The notes under the pieces are model-generated. The model saw nothing but the letters and a program-made list of their open reading frames with translations. It had not been told where the DNA came from and did no database searches. From NCBI GenBank assembly GCA_019424645.1, contig JAHYZB010000008.1, positions 17,919 through 32,645 of the forward strand: 14,727 nucleotides of DNA. The letters run 5' to 3'. The stretch comes from Oxalobacter formigenes (GTDB taxonomy: Bacteria > Pseudomonadota > Gammaproteobacteria > Burkholderiales > Burkholderiaceae_D). The position numbers and the translations under genes are program-made. Shown piece by piece: positions 12,396-14,727 of this stretch (position 1 is its first letter; each line of letters opens with the position of its first letter).

Positions 12396-14185
12396 CATCT
12401 CAGGCATGGATGTTGATTGTATTTTTTACGCTTGCCCTGTTTGTTCTCGCCTGGCCAGTCGGCAAGGCGATCGATGTCGTTTTAAGCGGCCGGTTCAGAC
12501 TGGGCAATGTCATTGAAAAACCGTTTTACAGACTGATGGGGATTAACCATCAAACGGAAACGGGCTGGGTTTCTTATTGTATCGGGCTGGTGATTTTCAA
12601 CCTGCTCGGACTTTTCCTGGTATTCGTCATCCAGAAATTCCAGCTTTATCTGCCTTTCAACCCGCAGGAATTTTCCGGTGTTTCAACGGATTCATCGCTT
12701 AACACGGCAGTCAGTTTCGTTACCAATACCAACTGGCAGGGCTATAGCGGTGAATCGACGATGAGTTACTTCACCCAGATGATGGCGTTGACCGTTCAGA
12801 ATTTTCTGTCAGCGGCTACTGGTATTGTTGTCGTGATCGTCATGATTCGCGGATTCGTCAGAAAATCTGTCAGAACAATCGGCAACGTCTGGGTTGACCT
12901 GACGAGAACGACACTCTGGATTCTGTTACCTCTCTCCATCATTTTTTCCGTTTTGTTTGCCGGACAGGGCGTCATACAAAACCTGTCACCCTACACGACT
13001 GTACAGACAGTAGAAACCCAAAACTGGCAGGAACCAGTCAAATCAGCGGATGGAGAAACAGTTCCGGATACAAACGGAGCCCCGAAACTGGAAACTGTTC
13101 ATTCGCAAACACAGACTCTGCCTATGGGCCCGGCGGCATCGCAGCTTTCCATCAAATTGCTGGGAACCAACGGTGGCGGTTTTTTCAACGCCAATTCCGC
13201 ACATCCATTCGAGAACCCGACCCCATTATCAAACTTTTTGCAAATGATCTGCATTTTCCTGATACCTGCTGCCTTATGCCTCACTTTCGGGCGAATGGCA
13301 GGTGACATGCGACAGGGAATTGCCATCATGGCGGCGATGTACCTGATCTTTATTGTATTCGCTATCGCCGCTATCTATTTCGAACAAATGGGCAATCCTG
13401 TTTTGTCGCGACTTGGAGTCGACCAGATATCGGGCATTGCACAGGCAGGTGGAAATATGGAAGGCAAGGAAATCCGGCTCGGCATTGTTGGAACAGGCCT
13501 TTTCACTGCGGTCACGACAGGCGCTTCGTGCGGCGCAATCAACGGCATGATGGATTCCCTGACTCCACTAGGTGGAGCCGTTCCCCTTATTCTCATGCAA
13601 TTGGGTGAAGTGGTATTCGGAGGCGTTGGCACAGGCCTTTACAACATGCTTGTATTCGCCATTATGGCGGTTTTCATTGCCGGTCTCATGATCGGCAGAA
13701 CACCGGAATATCTCGGCAAGAAAATCGAGTCATTCGATATGAAAATGGCCTGCATCGCCATTCTGGTAACGCCACTTGTCGTCCTGCTGGGAACAGCCGT
13801 AGCCGCCATGACAAGTGCCGGAATAGCGGGTGTCCTCAATCCGGGACCGCATGGATTCACTGAAATCCTCTACGCCTTTACTTCGGCAGCCAATAACAAC
13901 GGCAGTGCATTTGCCGGTTTGTCTGCCAACACGCCTTTCTACAATTACATGCTGGCAGCCGCCATGTGGATGGGCCGGTTCGGTGGAATCATCCCTGTTC
14001 TGGCTATTGCAGGCTCAATGGCTGCCAAAAAGAAAGTGGCCGTCACCAGCGGTACGCTTCCGACACATGGCCCGTTGTTCATCACTTTGCTGATTATGAC
14101 GGTACTGCTGATCGGTTTGTTGAATTACGTTCCATCGCTGGCACTGGGCCCGGTTGTCGAACACTTGATGTTATGGGCTCATTAA
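12392..14185 (+). CDS. kdpA: K+-transporting ATPase subunit A, ion-selective channel-like subunit
   Basis: KdpA (597 residues) is the inner-membrane subunit that binds and conducts K+ in the KdpFABC pump; it derives from a KcsA-like fourfold channel. The four filter segments are present: NTNWQGYSGE (112-121), GTNGGGFFNANSAHPFENP (258-276), TTGASCGAING (375-385) and SAANNNGSAF (498-507). It has about ten membrane helices. The periplasmic stretch 203-250 is about 30 residues longer than in the 557-residue E. coli protein, rich in Gln, Thr and Glu. It starts within the kdpF stop and is followed by kdpB after 12 bp. Confidence 0.97.
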   Translation: MTSQAWMLIVFFTLALFVLAWPVGKAIDVVLSGRFRLGNVIEKPFYRLMGINHQTETGWVSYCIGLVIFNLLGLFLVFVIQKFQLYLPFNPQEFSGVSTDSSLNTAVSFVTNTNWQGYSGESTMSYFTQMMALTVQNFLSAATGIVVVIVMIRGFVRKSVRTIGNVWVDLTRTTLWILLPLSIIFSVLFAGQGVIQNLSPYTTVQTVETQNWQEPVKSADGETVPDTNGAPKLETVHSQTQTLPMGPAASQLSIKLLGTNGGGFFNANSAHPFENPTPLSNFLQMICIFLIPAALCLTFGRMAGDMRQGIAIMAAMYLIFIVFAIAAIYFEQMGNPVLSRLGVDQISGIAQAGGNMEGKEIRLGIVGTGLFTAVTTGASCGAINGMMDSLTPLGGAVPLILMQLGEVVFGGVGTGLYNMLVFAIMAVFIAGLMIGRTPEYLGKKIESFDMKMACIAILVTPLVVLLGTAVAAMTSAGIAGVLNPGPHGFTEILYAFTSAANNNGSAFAGLSANTPFYNYMLAAAMWMGRFGGIIPVLAIAGSMAAKKKVAVTSGTLPTHGPLFITLLIMTVLLIGLLNYVPSLALGPVVEHLMLWAH

Positions 14186-14197
14186 GGAGTGAAAATC

Positions 14198-14727
14198 ATG
14201 ACTCGCAAAACTTTGGCTTTATTTGATTCAGCTCTTTTATGGCCGGCAATTGCCGAGGCTTTCAAAAAACTGGATCCACGCGTCCAGTTACGCAACCCGG
14301 TTATGTTTGTCGTTTACATCGGCAGCATTTTCACTATCGTGCTGACTTGCCTTCAATTCAACTGTCTGACGCTGGGCATTTCCTTATGGCTGTGGTTTAC
14401 CGTTCTTTTCGCCAATTTCGCCGAAGCGCTTGCAGAAGGCCGCAGCAAGGCACAGGCAGCCAGCCTGCGCAGCCTGAAAAAAACCATCTGGGCAAAACAT
14501 ATGCTGGGGATTTTTACTCCCGGCGCTCCCCTTAATGCAGTGCCATATCAGCTCGTTGAATCAGGCAATCTGAGAAAAAACGATCTGGTTCTTGTTCCGG
14601 CAGGCGATTTCATCCCTGCCGACGGTGAAATCGTGGATGGATCGGCCTCGGTCGATGAAAGCGCCATAACCGGCGAATCAGCTCCTGTCATTCGTGAATC
14701 GGGTGGCGACTTTTCAGCTGTCACAGG
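14198..14727 (+). CDS. kdpB: K+-transporting P-type ATPase subunit B, 3'-truncated by the window
   Basis: These are the first 176 residues of KdpB, the P-type ATPase that energises K+ uptake through KdpA. The N-terminal region has LDPRVQLRNPVMFVVYIGSI (25-44), two helices, and WFTVLFANFAEALAEGRSKA (66-85). The actuator domain begins with LVPAGDFIPADGEIVDG and holds the TGES motif (158-161), whose serine corresponds to the E. coli Ser162 that is phosphorylated to inhibit the pump at high K+. The phosphorylation-site Asp (DKTGT) and the nucleotide domain lie beyond the window. A strong AAGGAG (14184-14189), overlapping the kdpA stop, is 8 nt before the ATG. kdpC would be expected next. Confidence 0.97.
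   Translation, partial: MTRKTLALFDSALLWPAIAEAFKKLDPRVQLRNPVMFVVYIGSIFTIVLTCLQFNCLTLGISLWLWFTVLFANFAEALAEGRSKAQAASLRSLKKTIWAKHMLGIFTPGAPLNAVPYQLVESGNLRKNDLVLVPAGDFIPADGEIVDGSASVDESAITGESAPVIRESGGDFSAVT

Noticed and set aside
14239..14535. A 98-codon plus-strand frame after kdpA
   Set aside because: It is out of frame with kdpB, which covers this DNA with clear family motifs from 14198; the frame has no motif of its own.
1..14727. CRISPR array, insertion sequence, phage or toxin-antitoxin genes
   Set aside because: No regular spacer-repeat pattern, transposase, integrase, terminal repeats or small paired ORFs with recognisable motifs were seen on either strand.

Overview
The window looks like chromosomal DNA from a betaproteobacterium of the Burkholderiales, most plausibly an anaerobic Oxalobacteraceae (Oxalobacter-like). 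This rests on three things: the gene order (hisC-B-H-A-F-I-E, a HIT protein, an HtrA protease, Nif3, SspA, SspB), the wording of the proteins (especially SspA/SspB), and the absence from this neighbourhood of tatABC and petABC, which aerobic relatives usually carry here. The species is an inference; no rRNA or marker is present.

Region 1 (1-4550, + strand) is the distal part of a histidine biosynthesis operon. It starts inside hisC and runs through hisB, hisH, hisA, hisF, hisI and hisE, ending with a HinT-type HIT hydrolase. The last his genes are joined by 4-bp ATGA overlaps. A strong, probably bidirectional hairpin terminator separates HIT from the convergent protease gene. Together these genes cover the late histidine pathway: the two PR-ATP steps (HisE, HisI), isomerisation (HisA), ring closure (HisH/HisF), dehydration (HisB) and transamination (HisC).

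Region 2 (4558-7843) holds a membrane-anchored DegS-like serine protease (- strand) whose start codon lies 1 bp from that of a divergent Nif3-family gene. Then come a promoter, sspA, sspB (GTG start) and a tRNA-Thr(UGU) with encoded CCA.

Region 3 (7844-9838) is a 419-bp gene-free stretch followed by a succinyl-CoA:acetate CoA-transferase/acetyl-CoA hydrolase family gene. The stretch is the least explained part of the window. It contains a perfect 11-bp inverted repeat, an extended -10 promoter and a roughly 195-nt leader with several possible stem-loops and a 38-codon upstream ORF. A small hairpin sequence also occurs twice in it.

Region 4 (9886-12009, - strand) is a soluble PAS-GAF-GGDEF-EAL cyclic-di-GMP protein. 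It is divergent from region 5 (12303-14727), the kdpF-kdpA-kdpB genes of the high-affinity K+ pump, with kdpB cut by the window end. The 293-bp region between them carries a T-rich KdpE-box-like sequence and five helically phased TCTT elements.

I found no mobile element, CRISPR array or defence system. The points most worth following are the CoA-transferase leader, the phased kdp control region, and the two missing gene blocks (tat, pet).
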